Shown here one piece after another: positions 8,801 through 17,954 of a DNA stretch of 64,000 nucleotides (position 1 is the stretch's first letter; every line of letters starts with the position of its first letter). Made by a program: the position numbers and the translations under genes. Source of the DNA: Flaviflexus huanghaiensis (GTDB taxonomy: Bacteria > Actinomycetota > Actinomycetes > Actinomycetales > Actinomycetaceae); assembly GCF_014118685.1 (NCBI RefSeq), contig NZ_JACFAK010000004.1, forward strand, positions 111,101 through 175,100, in the 5' to 3' direction. The notes beneath the pieces were generated by a model. It made no database searches, was not told the origin of the DNA, and was given only the letters and a program-made list of their open reading frames with translations.

Positions 8801-10051
8801 CTAATCGGTCACAGCGGCATTGGCGGCTGCGATGATGCGGAGGTTATGGGGAAGGGCTCCGTCGAAGCCCGGCGTGGACAGAGTGAGGATTACCGTGTCA
8901 CGCTCCGGGTTGTTGACGAACTTTGTGCTGAAGAAGCCCTGCCAGCTGTAGGCACCCTTGCCGCCGAGATAGTGCATCGACCCGGAGGGTGCGTTGACGC
9001 CCTCCTGGATATCAAGCTGGTAGCCCCACTTGTTCTGCGTGAGCTGCCAGTTCGTGAGGTCACCGATCTGGTTGGTTGTCATCTGCTCGACCGCTGCACG
9101 GCTGACAACACGCACGCCGTCGAGTTCGCCCTTGTTGAGGAGCATCTGCGCGAATCGGAAGTAATCATGGGCGGTGCCATGTAGTCCTCCGGCCCCGCTA
9201 AAGTACGTCTGGTGCTCGCTGAATGTGTAGTCAGGGCCGAGGTTGCCCATGCCGAGAGGTGACGTTCCCACCTGCTTTTCATCTTTGCCAGCCCAATATA
9301 CGGCGGCGATACGATCCCACTTGTCCTTCGGTGGGTAGAACCATGTCTCATTCATACCCAGTGGTTCGAAGATGTTCTTGCGCAGGTAGGTATCGAAGTC
9401 CATGCCAGAGACAATCTCGACCATGCGGCATAGCGTGTCGACACTGTTATTGGAATAGTCGAAGGCTTCACCGGGGTGGGACATGAGAGGCATCTGCGCA
9501 AGAATGTCGATGTTGCTCTCCAGCGTGATCGGAGGCGCGTTGAGGTCGTCCATGAGACCAGCCTCGGCGTAGAGCTTTGGCACAACACGGTAGTTCTGTG
9601 GAGTGAACAGGTCATACCACCACGAGTTCGTCATACCGGCCGTCATCGAGAGCAGGTCGTGGATTGTGATCTCCCGCTTGGGAGTGACGAGCTTGACGAC
9701 TCCCCAGTTGTCGAGTTCTGCGACCTTGACATCGGCAAAGGCCGGAATGAACTTCGAAATCGGGTCCGACAGTGAAATGAGGCCCCGGTCCCACAGCTGC
9801 ATTACGGCCACGGCGGCCGGCACCTTCGACATCGATGCGAGCCGGAAGATGCTGTCGGTTTTCATTGGAACATCATCATCGGCTTTGCCGAACGATTTAA
9901 AGTAGCAGACCTTTCCGTGCCGGGCCACGAGAACCACCATGCCCTGGTAGGCGTTCTCACTCATGTCCGCTTCGACCAGCTTGTCAATATTGCCAAGGTA
10001 ATCGCTTGACATGCCTACGTTCTCAGGGTCCACCAGCTCGATGTTGTTCAC
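8801..10051 (-). CDS. Beta-lactamase-fold serine hydrolase
   Basis: A 416-residue protein of the class C beta-lactamase/esterase (EstB-like) family. The nucleophile motif SxxK is SMSK at 73-76, the second element is YSN in FDYSNNS, and a HGTA-type loop (GGLHGTAHDY) lies near residue 295. There is no signal peptide, so it is cytosolic and more likely an esterase or amidase than a penicillin-hydrolysing enzyme. It is flanked by hairpins that share their stem sequence and is transcribed alone. The substrate is unknown. Confidence 0.85.
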   Translation of the reverse strand: MNNIELVDPENVGMSSDYLGNIDKLVEADMSENAYQGMVVLVARHGKVCYFKSFGKADDDVPMKTDSIFRLASMSKVPAAVAVMQLWDRGLISLSDPISKFIPAFADVKVAELDNWGVVKLVTPKREITIHDLLSMTAGMTNSWWYDLFTPQNYRVVPKLYAEAGLMDDLNAPPITLESNIDILAQMPLMSHPGEAFDYSNNSVDTLCRMVEIVSGMDFDTYLRKNIFEPLGMNETWFYPPKDKWDRIAAVYWAGKDEKQVGTSPLGMGNLGPDYTFSEHQTYFSGAGGLHGTAHDYFRFAQMLLNKGELDGVRVVSRAAVEQMTTNQIGDLTNWQLTQNKWGYQLDIQEGVNAPSGSMHYLGGKGAYSWQGFFSTKFVNNPERDTVILTLSTPGFDGALPHNLRIIAAANAAVTD

Positions 10052-10609
10052 GTTATCTCCATCCTCGACACTCCAATGTGCCGATCAGCTGCCCGCGGCT
10101 CATACAATGCGCGGGATTTCTTGACGATATGCCGAGGCGCGGGCCGGGTCAATGGCTTGGCCTGAATGTTCTGGGCTCACACAAAGCCGCGCACCGTGTC
10201 CCTGCCGTGGCAGGGCCAGCATGCCAGGAAATTCGAGGAGCCTTCACATTAACTAGCGCCGATCGCCCGACACAACATGGGATCCTTTTCCGATCGCCCG
10301 AGCGAAATCTCGCGCCTTATCGAATGCATGCCGCACAATCTCCTCGGCAATGTGGTTCGTGGTCTATCGGAGTGATGACGACATGAGTGCGGCGGTGAAC
10401 AGCCTCGTGTGTCTTGCGGAGCTCCGACGACATACCTCAATCTCGAGCCTATGCGGACGGGACCAGCAGCTCAGATCAAGATCCGATCAAGCACGTTGAC
10501 AGCCTGTGAACGTCTTTCTGCTTCCATGAGGCCGTCATGCATGACTCAGAAACGAAGCTGTGCTCGGCCTTCGAAGGCCGAGCACAGCAACGCCACCTAC
10601 CTAGGGAGG
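10052..10609. other. 558-base intergenic region with one terminator
   Basis: Separates the serine hydrolase start from the end of the SDR gene. It holds the perfect palindrome at 10557-10588. Open frames here are short, lack ribosome sites and resemble no family. The serine hydrolase promoter must lie near 10060-10100, but no convincing -10/-35 pair is seen. Confidence 0.5.
10557..10588 (-). terminator. Terminator of the sugar operon
   Basis: A 32-base perfect palindrome with arms GCTGTGCTCGGCCTTC and its complement and no unpaired loop. It lies 22 bases past the SDR stop on the minus strand, followed there by TTCGTTTC. Its outer 12 bases are identical to the stem at 8706. Confidence 0.7.
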
Positions 10610-11371
10610 CTATTCGTGGACGGTCCACCCACCGTCGACAACAAGGTTCTGGCCCGTGATCCCCGTGGTGCTGGGAGAGGACAGGAACAGCACAGCGTTC
10701 GCAACTTCGTCCATCTCAAGCAGTCGCCCAACCGGGATGCGGTCTTGCATGTGGGCAAGCCACTCCTCGTTTTGGAGGTTGTGCGCCGTCATGGGGGTGA
10801 GCACGTAGCCCGGACTCACCGTATTGACGTAGATCCCGTGCCGGGCCCCCGCGACAGCCATATCTCGCGTGATGGCCTGGATGCCGGCCTTCGTCACCGC
10901 ATAGATGAGATGGCTACCATCTGTCGTGTGGGCGCGGTGAGACGCGATGTTGATGATGCGACCGGACTTCTGTTCGATCATTTGCCGGTAGCCCGCCTGG
11001 GCGACGAAAAACGCCGCCTTGAGGTTCACATCATTCAGTAGATCCCATTCCGCCTCGGTGATGTTCTCATGAGGGGTTCGGTTGGCGAGACCCGCTGCAT
11101 TGACGACGACATCGATCCGTGTGTGATCGTCGACGATGCGGCTCATTGCGCTACTGATTTGCTCGTGGGACCGCAGATCACATTCGTACGGGTGTGCGCT
11201 TCCGGGCCCAGCGCTCGTCAGCTCATCGGCGAGTGCGACTGCCTTGTCATGCTGAACGTCGACAATCGCGACTGTCGCACCTTCAGCGCAGAGGCGGCGG
11301 GCAATTTGAGACCCGATCCCGCTCGCGCCACCGGTCACGACACATACTTGATCCGTGAATTGCATGCTCAT
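10610..11371 (-). CDS. SDR-family dehydrogenase
   Basis: A 253-residue classical short-chain dehydrogenase. The cofactor loop TGGASGIG is at 13-20, with VNAAG near 90, a catalytic Ser in IINIASH and YAVTK near 155, and it ends in VVDGGW. Asp in VDVQ after the second strand favours NAD(H). It starts only 3 bases after the FGGY kinase stop, so it is the last gene of the deoC-kinase-SDR operon. A role in oxidising a sugar, polyol or sugar acid in that pathway follows from context, not from sequence. Confidence 0.85.
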   Translation of the reverse strand: MSMQFTDQVCVVTGGASGIGSQIARRLCAEGATVAIVDVQHDKAVALADELTSAGPGSAHPYECDLRSHEQISSAMSRIVDDHTRIDVVVNAAGLANRTPHENITEAEWDLLNDVNLKAAFFVAQAGYRQMIEQKSGRIINIASHRAHTTDGSHLIYAVTKAGIQAITRDMAVAGARHGIYVNTVSPGYVLTPMTAHNLQNEEWLAHMQDRIPVGRLLEMDEVANAVLFLSSPSTTGITGQNLVVDGGWTVHE

Positions 11372-11374
11372 CGC

Positions 11375-12931
11375 TTACTTGTTGTCGTGAATGTAACGGA
11401 AGTAGCCGCCGCCCGATAGGGCCTCGTAACCCTTGACGAAACGTCCGTACGCCTTGTCGTAGGCCTCGCGGTTATCAGGATTGGGCTGGAAAACACCCTT
11501 GATGCGAACAGCGCGGCTGACGGCTTCGTCGAGGTCCTTGTAGACGCCGAGCCCGACACCTGCGTAGAGGGCTGCGCCAAGGCAGCCGGTCTCGGACACC
11601 TCAAGTGCTGCGACCGGCACCTGGTACATGTCCGCCTGCATCTGGTTCCACACGTCTGACTGCGTCGCACCGCCAGCTGCGCGGATCTCTTGGACCTCAA
11701 CGCCCATGTTCCGGATTGATTCGAGGTTGTCCCTCATCTCCAGAGTGATGCCCTCCATGACTGCGCGGGCCATCTCAGCCTTTGTCGTGCCGAGGTTAAG
11801 TCCGAGGAAAGCGCCGCGAGCGAAAGAATCAGCGCGGGGTCCCGACCCGGCTCCCTGAAGGTACGGCAGGAAGGTCAGGCCGTTGGCACCCGGCTTGACC
11901 GATTCGATCTGCTTGTTGAGGAGACGGTAGGGATTGCCGTCCGTGCCAAATTCCCTCGCCATGGCGACCTCGAGTGAGCCGAGAGTGTCGCGGAACCAGC
12001 GGTAGCTCGACGCGGAGGCGATGGATGCGGCTTCGACCGTGTAGTTCTCGGGGCCCGAGTTGTTCTTCACGATGAGAGTCCCATTGGGGTCGCGGACCGA
12101 GTTCTCGGTCGCCACATAGATCGCGCCGTAGGTGCCGATGACCGAGACAGCGGTGCCGTCGTGGACGAGGCCGCCGCCCAGTGTCGAGCAGTTCTGGTCC
12201 ATTGCGCCGACACAGATGAGGGTGCCTTCAGCAAGACCGGTCAGCAGTGAGATGTCACGGCTAACCTTGCCAACAACGGTGCCCGCCTTGACGATGCGGG
12301 GGAGCGAGACACCCGTGAGCCCGGTGGCGTCGATTATCTCCTGGCTCCAATCGCCCGCTTCAACGTCAAAAATTCCGGTCCTCGATGCGGTGGCCGTGTC
12401 ATTGACGAACCAGTCGTCAGCGCCGAACTCTTTGAGGAAGAAATCCTGGTGGTGGCTGATCTTGCGGATCTTCGCCCAATTGTCGGGCTCGTTATCTTTG
12501 AGCCACATGTACTTCGTCAGGCACGGGACCGTTGCCGCTGGGTATCCCGAAATCTCGTAGAGGCGATCTGGGTCGATGAATTCTCCCCCGCGAATACGCT
12601 CGACATAATCGACGCCACGGGTATCCTGCCAGCCGATGAAGGGGCGGATAAGCTCCTCGTCCTCGTCGAGTCCGCCGAAGACGGAACCCTGCGTAGACAT
12701 CGCCATGGCCTTGACGTCCTCAGGATCAACATCGGCGTCGCGAATAGCTGCTCGGCACGACTCGTACAGGGCCTGAGTCATGTCTTCGGGGATCTGTTCG
12801 ACCCAGCCGGGGTTGGGGTAGTAGCAGGGATATTCGCGATAATCGGTTCCGATCATCCGGCCTTCGGTGTCAAAGACGCTGGTCTTACAACCTGTTGTCC
12901 CGGCGTCGATGCCAAGGAGGTAGGTGGTCAT
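11375..12931 (-). CDS. FGGY-family carbohydrate kinase
   Basis: A 518-residue sugar kinase of the xylulokinase/glycerol kinase/LsrK superfamily. The N-terminal phosphate motif is GIDAGTTGCK, and the second domain has GAMDQNCSTLGGG and a C-terminal AAGGATQSDVWNQ adenosine motif. The start at 12931 is supported by GAGGAGAACCAC directly before ATG; the open frame extends 27 codons further but without a site. With DeoC and an SDR it forms a three-gene catabolic operon: kinase makes a sugar phosphate and the aldolase cleaves it. Xylulose, a 2-deoxy sugar or a related pentose derivative are all possible substrates. Confidence 0.85.
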   Translation of the reverse strand: MTTYLLGIDAGTTGCKTSVFDTEGRMIGTDYREYPCYYPNPGWVEQIPEDMTQALYESCRAAIRDADVDPEDVKAMAMSTQGSVFGGLDEDEELIRPFIGWQDTRGVDYVERIRGGEFIDPDRLYEISGYPAATVPCLTKYMWLKDNEPDNWAKIRKISHHQDFFLKEFGADDWFVNDTATASRTGIFDVEAGDWSQEIIDATGLTGVSLPRIVKAGTVVGKVSRDISLLTGLAEGTLICVGAMDQNCSTLGGGLVHDGTAVSVIGTYGAIYVATENSVRDPNGTLIVKNNSGPENYTVEAASIASASSYRWFRDTLGSLEVAMAREFGTDGNPYRLLNKQIESVKPGANGLTFLPYLQGAGSGPRADSFARGAFLGLNLGTTKAEMARAVMEGITLEMRDNLESIRNMGVEVQEIRAAGGATQSDVWNQMQADMYQVPVAALEVSETGCLGAALYAGVGLGVYKDLDEAVSRAVRIKGVFQPNPDNREAYDKAYGRFVKGYEALSGGGYFRYIHDNK

Positions 12932-13146
12932 GTGGTTCTCCTCATAGAATTGAGCGTTCGATTTCTGCATGGAGGAAGCGTGCGACGTCGTCGTCGTCAA
13001 AGCTCCTACCATCGTGAGGTCCTGCTCGATTGCACGCCGCCATGGCGTGCACGTTTCGCCCGAGCCCTACCTCCGCCGGATGCGCAAAGGCGCACCGGAG
13101 GCACTGCACAGGTGCTGTCCCATGCAGTGACAGTCAGTGTTTCGGG

Positions 13147-13848
13147 CTAAACAGTCAGACCTGCGTCGACATAGTCCGAATACTGCTTAACAAGCTTCGC
13201 AGCAGAGCGGGTGCCGATAAGAGAGACCCCGTACTTCTCGATGAGCCACAGCGAAGCTGGCATTGCGAACGTGCGCGGCACGCCCGACACCTTGAGCTTC
13301 GTCGCGGGGTTCGTGATGTTGTCCCGCATGATCTTCACCTGAGACTCGGTGGGAAAACCTTCGGAGCCGGTCGCCGTCTTCACATAGTCAATGCCCGCAT
13401 CGGAGCACATCTTCGTCAGCGTAGCGATCTCCTCATCGCTGAGGAAGCACACCTCGTAGATGAGCTTGCTGATGGCCTTGCCTTGACAGCGTTCGACGAG
13501 GCCGTCGAGCTCTTTCTCGACCAACGCGTAATTCTTATCGCGCAGGGCACCGATGTTGAGGACCATGTCAACGGCAGTCGCACCGAGCTCCAGGCCCTCG
13601 TCGATCTCAGCAAACTTCATCGCCGTCGACGTGCAACCGTATGGGAAGGAGATCGCAGTCCCGACGTGCACGTCGGATCCGGAGAGGACCTCGGCGACGA
13701 CGGGGGTCCAATAGGAGTTCGTGTAGCAGGCGGCCACATTCGCATCCCGTGCGCCTTGCGCGTGCTCGCGGATGTCCTTCTCTGTTGAGCTTTGCAGGTG
13801 CAGTGCCATGTCGAAGTGCTTGGCATATTCCGCGACGCTTAACGTCAT
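13147..13848 (-). CDS. deoC: DeoC-like aldolase
   Basis: A 233-residue class I aldolase of the DeoC/LacD superfamily. The Schiff-base lysine is K157 in YVKTATGS, supported by DMVLNIG (94-100) and the second lysine K186 in LKVSG. The N-terminus reads FDMALHLQS where standard DeoC has LDHTLL, so it may act on a substrate other than deoxyribose-5-phosphate. It is the first gene of the operon, with ribosome site AGGAGAAG before ATG at 13848. The 215-base gap to the kinase is unusually long and contains an imperfect hairpin near 13076-13098. Confidence 0.8.
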   Translation of the reverse strand: MTLSVAEYAKHFDMALHLQSSTEKDIREHAQGARDANVAACYTNSYWTPVVAEVLSGSDVHVGTAISFPYGCTSTAMKFAEIDEGLELGATAVDMVLNIGALRDKNYALVEKELDGLVERCQGKAISKLIYEVCFLSDEEIATLTKMCSDAGIDYVKTATGSEGFPTESQVKIMRDNITNPATKLKVSGVPRTFAMPASLWLIEKYGVSLIGTRSAAKLVKQYSDYVDAGLTV

Positions 13849-13904
13849 GTTTCTTCTCCTTTGAAGAATCAGTTCCGCCCGGCGGGGTCCCGAGCCTAAG
13901 AGAG

Positions 13905-13943
13905 AGCATATCGCCTATACAAGTATAGTCAAGCCTATTCAAG
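13905..13943 (-). promoter_or_regulatory. Promoter and operator of the deoC operon
   Basis: Read on the minus strand, TTGACT (complement of 13927-13932) and TATGCT (complement of 13905-13910) are separated by 16 bases, a good sigma-70-like promoter about 60 bases before deoC. Overlapping it are three contiguous 10-base units: CTTGAATAGG, CTTGACTATA and CTTGTATAGG. A perfect palindrome CTATACTTGTATAG spans the last two. This is an operator-like arrangement for an unidentified regulator. Confidence 0.6.
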
Positions 13944-14259
13944 ACATTGATTGCTGTGACTCTGCATCTTCCTGCCGGCCGGGCGTAAGAAGCAGATTCT
14001 CGACATCTGTGGCGGGGCAGGGCGTCGTAGCCATAGCGCCCATCGGCAGGGCCAATCCCGCCAGCATCCCAGCGTCGACCCAAGATCGCGACGCTGTCCG
14101 GGGAGCAAGACGGGACCGAAAGCACCGGAGGTTGAGGGCACGTCCCAGACCATGGCTCGTCCGCCATGCCGAACGTATCTCGTGTTCGACACGGCGCCCG
14201 CACGACGAACGATCGATGTGTTCGTGGCGGGTCGATCCGTTCAGTGGGCCTCTCGCATG
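13944..14259. other. Intergenic region upstream of the deoC promoter
   Basis: About 315 bases between the deoC operator and the end of the yihY-like gene. No gene is supported. No regulator gene of the deoC operon is found here or anywhere nearby. Confidence 0.5.
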
Positions 14260-15414
14260 TTAGACGTCCGGACTCGCGCTTCGAGGCGATTTCCGATCGT
14301 CATCCGTCTCGGTTCGCGCACTGGCGGAGCTCTCACGCAACTCACGGCCGTCCGCGATGAGCTCCTCCTGCCTCTCTTTCAGCTTGCGCACCTTCTCCGT
14401 ATCTCGTGGGGGAAGCTGAATAGAATCCTCTGCTTCCATCCCGCTTTGAAGCTGCCGTGCGCGTTCGACTTCGGCGTCGATCTCGACTCCGAGCAGGATC
14501 ATGATGTTGAAGATCCACAGGGCGAAAAGGAGCGCCATGACGGAGCCGATCGTTCCATAGGAGCTGTAGCCGGCAAAGTAGGAGAAATAGAAGTAGAGGG
14601 CGGCGGACGCGATCATGATGCCAAGGATGGCGACGGCTGAGCCGATCGTGATCCATCTGAACTTCGGCATCTGAACATTCGGTGTGAAGTAGTAGAGCAC
14701 CGCGATGACAATGATGACGAGAGCAAGGATAACGAGCCACTTCAGCCACGCCCAGACCGGCAGGAACGTATCGGTGAGGTACGTGAGGACGCCGCCAAGA
14801 CCAAGAGGCTCCGCGATCGGGCCGAGCACCGCCTCCACCAGAGTGGCGTTGAGTGCGAGTGAGACGAGGATGAGGATGGCACCGAAGAGCATGGCGAGTG
14901 TCGTAAGTAGCATCGTGCCAGTTGCCTTGACGAAGCCGCGGCCCTCCTCACGCTCGTAAATGATGTTGGCCGATCGGGAGAACGCCCTGACGTAAGCGGA
15001 GGATGCCCACAGGGCGGTCGCGATACCAATGATGAGGGCGATGACACCGCCGCTGGCAGAACCTGCCACAGTGGTGACGATGTCCATGACAAGGTCCTGC
15101 TGGTCACCGGGCACATTCTCTCTCACAAGGTCTTCGACCGCAGTCATGACCGTATCGGCTTTCGATGAGAGCACGAGCGTGATGAGGGAGAAGATGACGA
15201 GAAGAGAAGGGGCCAGCGACAGCACCGTGAAGAACGTCAGCATGGCCGCCAGATCAGTGCCACGGTCGGATATGAACTCGTGAACGGCTCTCTTGAGGCC
15301 GTAGGTCCACGAGCCTTTGTCGAGATGTGGGGGCGAATCGGGCTTCGTGTCGCTGTCAGGGGCGGGGGCGCGCTCCGCGGCGAGTGTCCGATCGATATTC
15401 TCGCTATTTGCCAT
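14260..15414 (-). CDS. YihY/BrkB-family inner membrane protein
   Basis: A 384-residue protein with six transmembrane helices between about residues 60 and 310, including the family signatures DLAAMLTFFTVLSLAPSL and the YSSYGTIGSVMALLFALW segment in the C-terminal half. The C-terminal ~65 residues are charged and cytoplasmic. The family was once called ribonuclease BN in error; its real function is unknown. Start at 15414: GGGGAGAGAT precedes ATG. A frame 12 codons longer lacks a site. Confidence 0.85.
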   Translation of the reverse strand: MANSENIDRTLAAERAPAPDSDTKPDSPPHLDKGSWTYGLKRAVHEFISDRGTDLAAMLTFFTVLSLAPSLLVIFSLITLVLSSKADTVMTAVEDLVRENVPGDQQDLVMDIVTTVAGSASGGVIALIIGIATALWASSAYVRAFSRSANIIYEREEGRGFVKATGTMLLTTLAMLFGAILILVSLALNATLVEAVLGPIAEPLGLGGVLTYLTDTFLPVWAWLKWLVILALVIIVIAVLYYFTPNVQMPKFRWITIGSAVAILGIMIASAALYFYFSYFAGYSSYGTIGSVMALLFALWIFNIMILLGVEIDAEVERARQLQSGMEAEDSIQLPPRDTEKVRKLKERQEELIADGRELRESSASARTETDDDRKSPRSASPDV

Positions 15415-15890
15415 ATCTCTCCCCTTTGTCGTCAAAGCCGCTCGGGCCACCGATAGTACCTACCAGCCCGAGCGTGAGTGGGGCGTTCGAGTACCTCTGC
15501 CTCTCATCCTTCTGGGCCGCGCTCTACGAATCATTCTAGGGATGAAGGGCGCCGCCTTGACTCTGGGACGCGTGCGGCGCCCTCGGAGGCACCTTTGTGC
15601 ACAGACGTCGTGGCAAGCTCGGCCTGCCTCGTGAGCTGTTCGCCAGCCTCGTACGACATGTCGCTCGCTCCGTCCCCATCGAGTGATGCCTCTGCCGTCA
15701 TCTTCTACGCTTGCTCAGCTGTCGTCTTCTTCGCGGAAGTTGCATTCACCGCTCGTCCTTGCATGTCGACGTGAAGGTGCGACGTGCACAGGCTCCGTCA
15801 GGTACGACGACGATCGGTGCCGCCGTTACCAGACTCTGCAGTATCAGGCTCCGTGTGGGTGTGTTCACGGATACTGTCGAACGGCTACGT
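15415..15890. other. Intergenic, possibly decayed 3' part of the PRC gene
   Basis: Nearly 480 bases without an intact gene. Read on the minus strand after the PRC-barrel stop, two other frames give hydrophilic, coding-like stretches (for example EHTHTEPDTAESGNGGTD near 15800-15870, and one with MTAEASLDGDGASDMSYEAG near 15640-15700) broken by stops. A 9-base inverted repeat CGCTCGGGC lies at 15439-15474. This fits an eroded extension of the PRC-barrel gene, but is not proof. Confidence 0.35.
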
Positions 15891-16292
15891 CTACGTGTGC
15901 TTGCGGAGTCGGGAACTGCCGTCTGCGTCGCCGTCATCGTCCGTCGGGTCGCCTACATGCTCGCCGCTACGGTCACCCTCGCTGTAGTCGATTCCGTAGT
16001 GATCCCAGATACGGAGCTCTTCGCTGTGATCGATGGGACCATCAGCGCCGATGTTCGGCGCATCCTTGATGAAATCTTTCTCGAATGGAACCGTCAAACG
16101 GTCCTCGGAGAGCTCCGCATTCGCCAGTGGAATGAACGTCTCCTTCATGCCGAAGAATCCAGTTCGAACCGTGACGAAGCTCGGATCGTTGGTGCGCGCA
16201 TCGAGGTAGACCTGCTCAACACTCCCGACCTTGTCGCCGTTGACGTCGTAGACAACCGCATCCTTCACTTGGTCAAGCGTGAATTCATTCAT
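15891..16292 (-). CDS. PRC-barrel domain protein
   Basis: A 133-residue cytosolic protein. Residues 1-90 form a PRC barrel typical of actinobacterial stress proteins: FTLDQVKDAVVYDVNGDKVG, then VEQVYLDARTNDPSFVTVRTG and FIPLANAEL. The tail IWDHYGIDYSEGD and an Asp-rich stretch follow. Relatives usually continue into a DUF2382 (YsnF-like) domain of about 120 residues, which is missing here. Start at 16292: AAGGAG precedes ATG; the frame extends 9 codons upstream without support. Stress induction is plausible for the family but not shown. Confidence 0.75.
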   Translation of the reverse strand: MNEFTLDQVKDAVVYDVNGDKVGSVEQVYLDARTNDPSFVTVRTGFFGMKETFIPLANAELSEDRLTVPFEKDFIKDAPNIGADGPIDHSEELRIWDHYGIDYSEGDRSGEHVGDPTDDDGDADGSSRLRKHT

Positions 16293-16517
16293 CCGCTTTC
16301 TCCTTTTTGGGTGATGCACCCGAGTTTCAGGGGCGCCGCCGGCCCGTGATATGCCGCCAGTCTGTGCCCTGATCAGTGGGTTCGCAATCTTTCCTCGCGA
16401 GCTCCGGAGGGAACTTCAAGGAAAGGCACCCGCGACACCCAGATTCGTCCTCCCCTGGACATCGCCTGGCGACGCCCTGTCAAAGTTATGCGCGTGAGTC
16501 GACCATGAGGGACAAAA

Positions 16518-16546
16518 AATCTGCACCGTCAAAAACGGTGCAGATT
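16518..16546 (-). terminator. Rho-independent terminator of the RhlE-like helicase
   Basis: Arms AATCTGCACCGT (16518-16529) and exact complement (16535-16546). On the minus strand the stem is followed by TTTTTGTC. It lies 14 bases past the helicase stop. Confidence 0.9.
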
Positions 16547-16559
16547 CTTCTTCACTCAG

Positions 16560-17954
16560 CTACTTCGACAGACTCCGCGAGAAGTCCGCCGCCGAGCGGG
16601 TGACAGACGTGCGATCTGAAGAAGTCGAACCGGAAGCTCGGGGAGCGCTTCCGCGCCGACGGCGCGGCCTGCCCGCCTTCCCTGCGGCATTGCTGCGGGC
16701 TGGCCTGTTGCGAGTCGCCGTGCCTGACCTGCCTGCTGGCTGGGCGGGGGCAAGTGCAACAGCTTCGGCAACACGCTCTGCACTGAGGAACACGCGCTTG
16801 CCGGGGGCGAGCTCAGTGAGAATTGCGTGATCGGGGTCAGCGTCGGTGAATGTCGGGCGGATCTTCGCCTTGCGGAGGAGGTCCTTGACATCTCTGCGCT
16901 GTTGCGGGAGCTCGAGGGTGATGACGATTCCGGACTTGCCGGCTCGCGCCGTCCTGCCTGACCTGTGTAGGTATGCCTTATGCTCGACCGGAGGGTCTGC
17001 GTGGATGACGCGCGCGACGTCCTCGACGTGGATGCCGCGGGCGGCGATATCTGTAGCGACGAGCGTTCGGACACGTCCCGAGTGGAACGACTCAAGGTTC
17101 CGCGTCCGGGCGTTCTGCGAGAGATTGCCGTGAAGGTCGACAGCTGGAACGCCTGTCTTTAACAGTTGCCGTGTCAGCTTCTTTGCACCGTGCTTTGTGC
17201 GGGTGAAAACGATGGTGTTACCTGGCGCTGCGGCGAGGGCAGCGACGACACCCGTCCGGTCGTCCGCGCCAATGCGGAGCACGTGATGCTCCATCGACGC
17301 TATCGGCGACAGGGCAGAGTCTGCCTCGTGGGTGATCGGCTTGTGGAGGAACTCCTGCACAAGGGTGGAGACACCGGCGTCGAGCGTAGCTGAAAACAGC
17401 ATGCGTTGGCCGCGGGCGGGGGTTGCCCTCATGATCCGGCGAACGTTAGGGAGGAAACCCATGTCAGCCATGTGGTCCGCCTCGTCAATGACGGTGATCT
17501 CAATCGCCGACAGATCGGCGAGGCCTTGGCCCATGAGGTCCAAAAGGCGTCCTGGACAGGCTATGAGAACATCGATGCCCTGCTGGAGGGCGCGTGCCTG
17601 CGGATTCTGGTTGACGCCGCCGAATACGACGGTCGAGTTCAATCCAGACGCCTTCTCAAGGACAGTGAGGGACTCGTGGAGCTGGAGCGCAAGTTCGCGT
17701 GTTGGCGCGAGAACGAGGGATCGCGGTTTACGCGGCTGGCGCGGCCTGTTCGACTCCGCGAGTCGGGTGACGAGCGGGAGAAGGAACGCGAAAGACTTGC
17801 CGGAGCCAGTGCGGCCACGGCCAAGTACGTCCCTGCCGACAAGCGAGTCAGGAAGGGTCGCTGCCTGGATGGGGGTGGGGATGGTGATGCCACGGTCCTT
17901 GAGTGCGGACACGAGGCTTGCGGGCACGCCGAGACGTGCAAAAGAGGATGACAT
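16560..17954 (-). CDS. DEAD-box RNA helicase (RhlE-like)
   Basis: A 464-residue ATP-dependent RNA helicase. Q motif PTPIQ, motif I GRTGSGKS at 47-54, motif II DEAD, motif III SAT, motif V ATDIAARGIHVE and motif VI HRSGRTARAG are all intact. The C-terminal ~75 residues are Arg/Ala/Ser-rich and probably bind RNA. Likely roles are ribosome assembly and RNA turnover in the cold. It stands alone, ended by a strong terminator. The start at 17954 has no clear ribosome site. Confidence 0.92.
   Translation of the reverse strand: MSSSFARLGVPASLVSALKDRGITIPTPIQAATLPDSLVGRDVLGRGRTGSGKSFAFLLPLVTRLAESNRPRQPRKPRSLVLAPTRELALQLHESLTVLEKASGLNSTVVFGGVNQNPQARALQQGIDVLIACPGRLLDLMGQGLADLSAIEITVIDEADHMADMGFLPNVRRIMRATPARGQRMLFSATLDAGVSTLVQEFLHKPITHEADSALSPIASMEHHVLRIGADDRTGVVAALAAAPGNTIVFTRTKHGAKKLTRQLLKTGVPAVDLHGNLSQNARTRNLESFHSGRVRTLVATDIAARGIHVEDVARVIHADPPVEHKAYLHRSGRTARAGKSGIVITLELPQQRRDVKDLLRKAKIRPTFTDADPDHAILTELAPGKRVFLSAERVAEAVALAPAQPAGRSGTATRNRPARSNAAGKAGRPRRRRGSAPRASGSTSSDRTSVTRSAADFSRSLSK

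Noticed and set aside
15711..16349. 212-codon frame on the plus strand
   Set aside because: Shadow of the PRC-barrel gene, which has a proper ribosome site and a family match.
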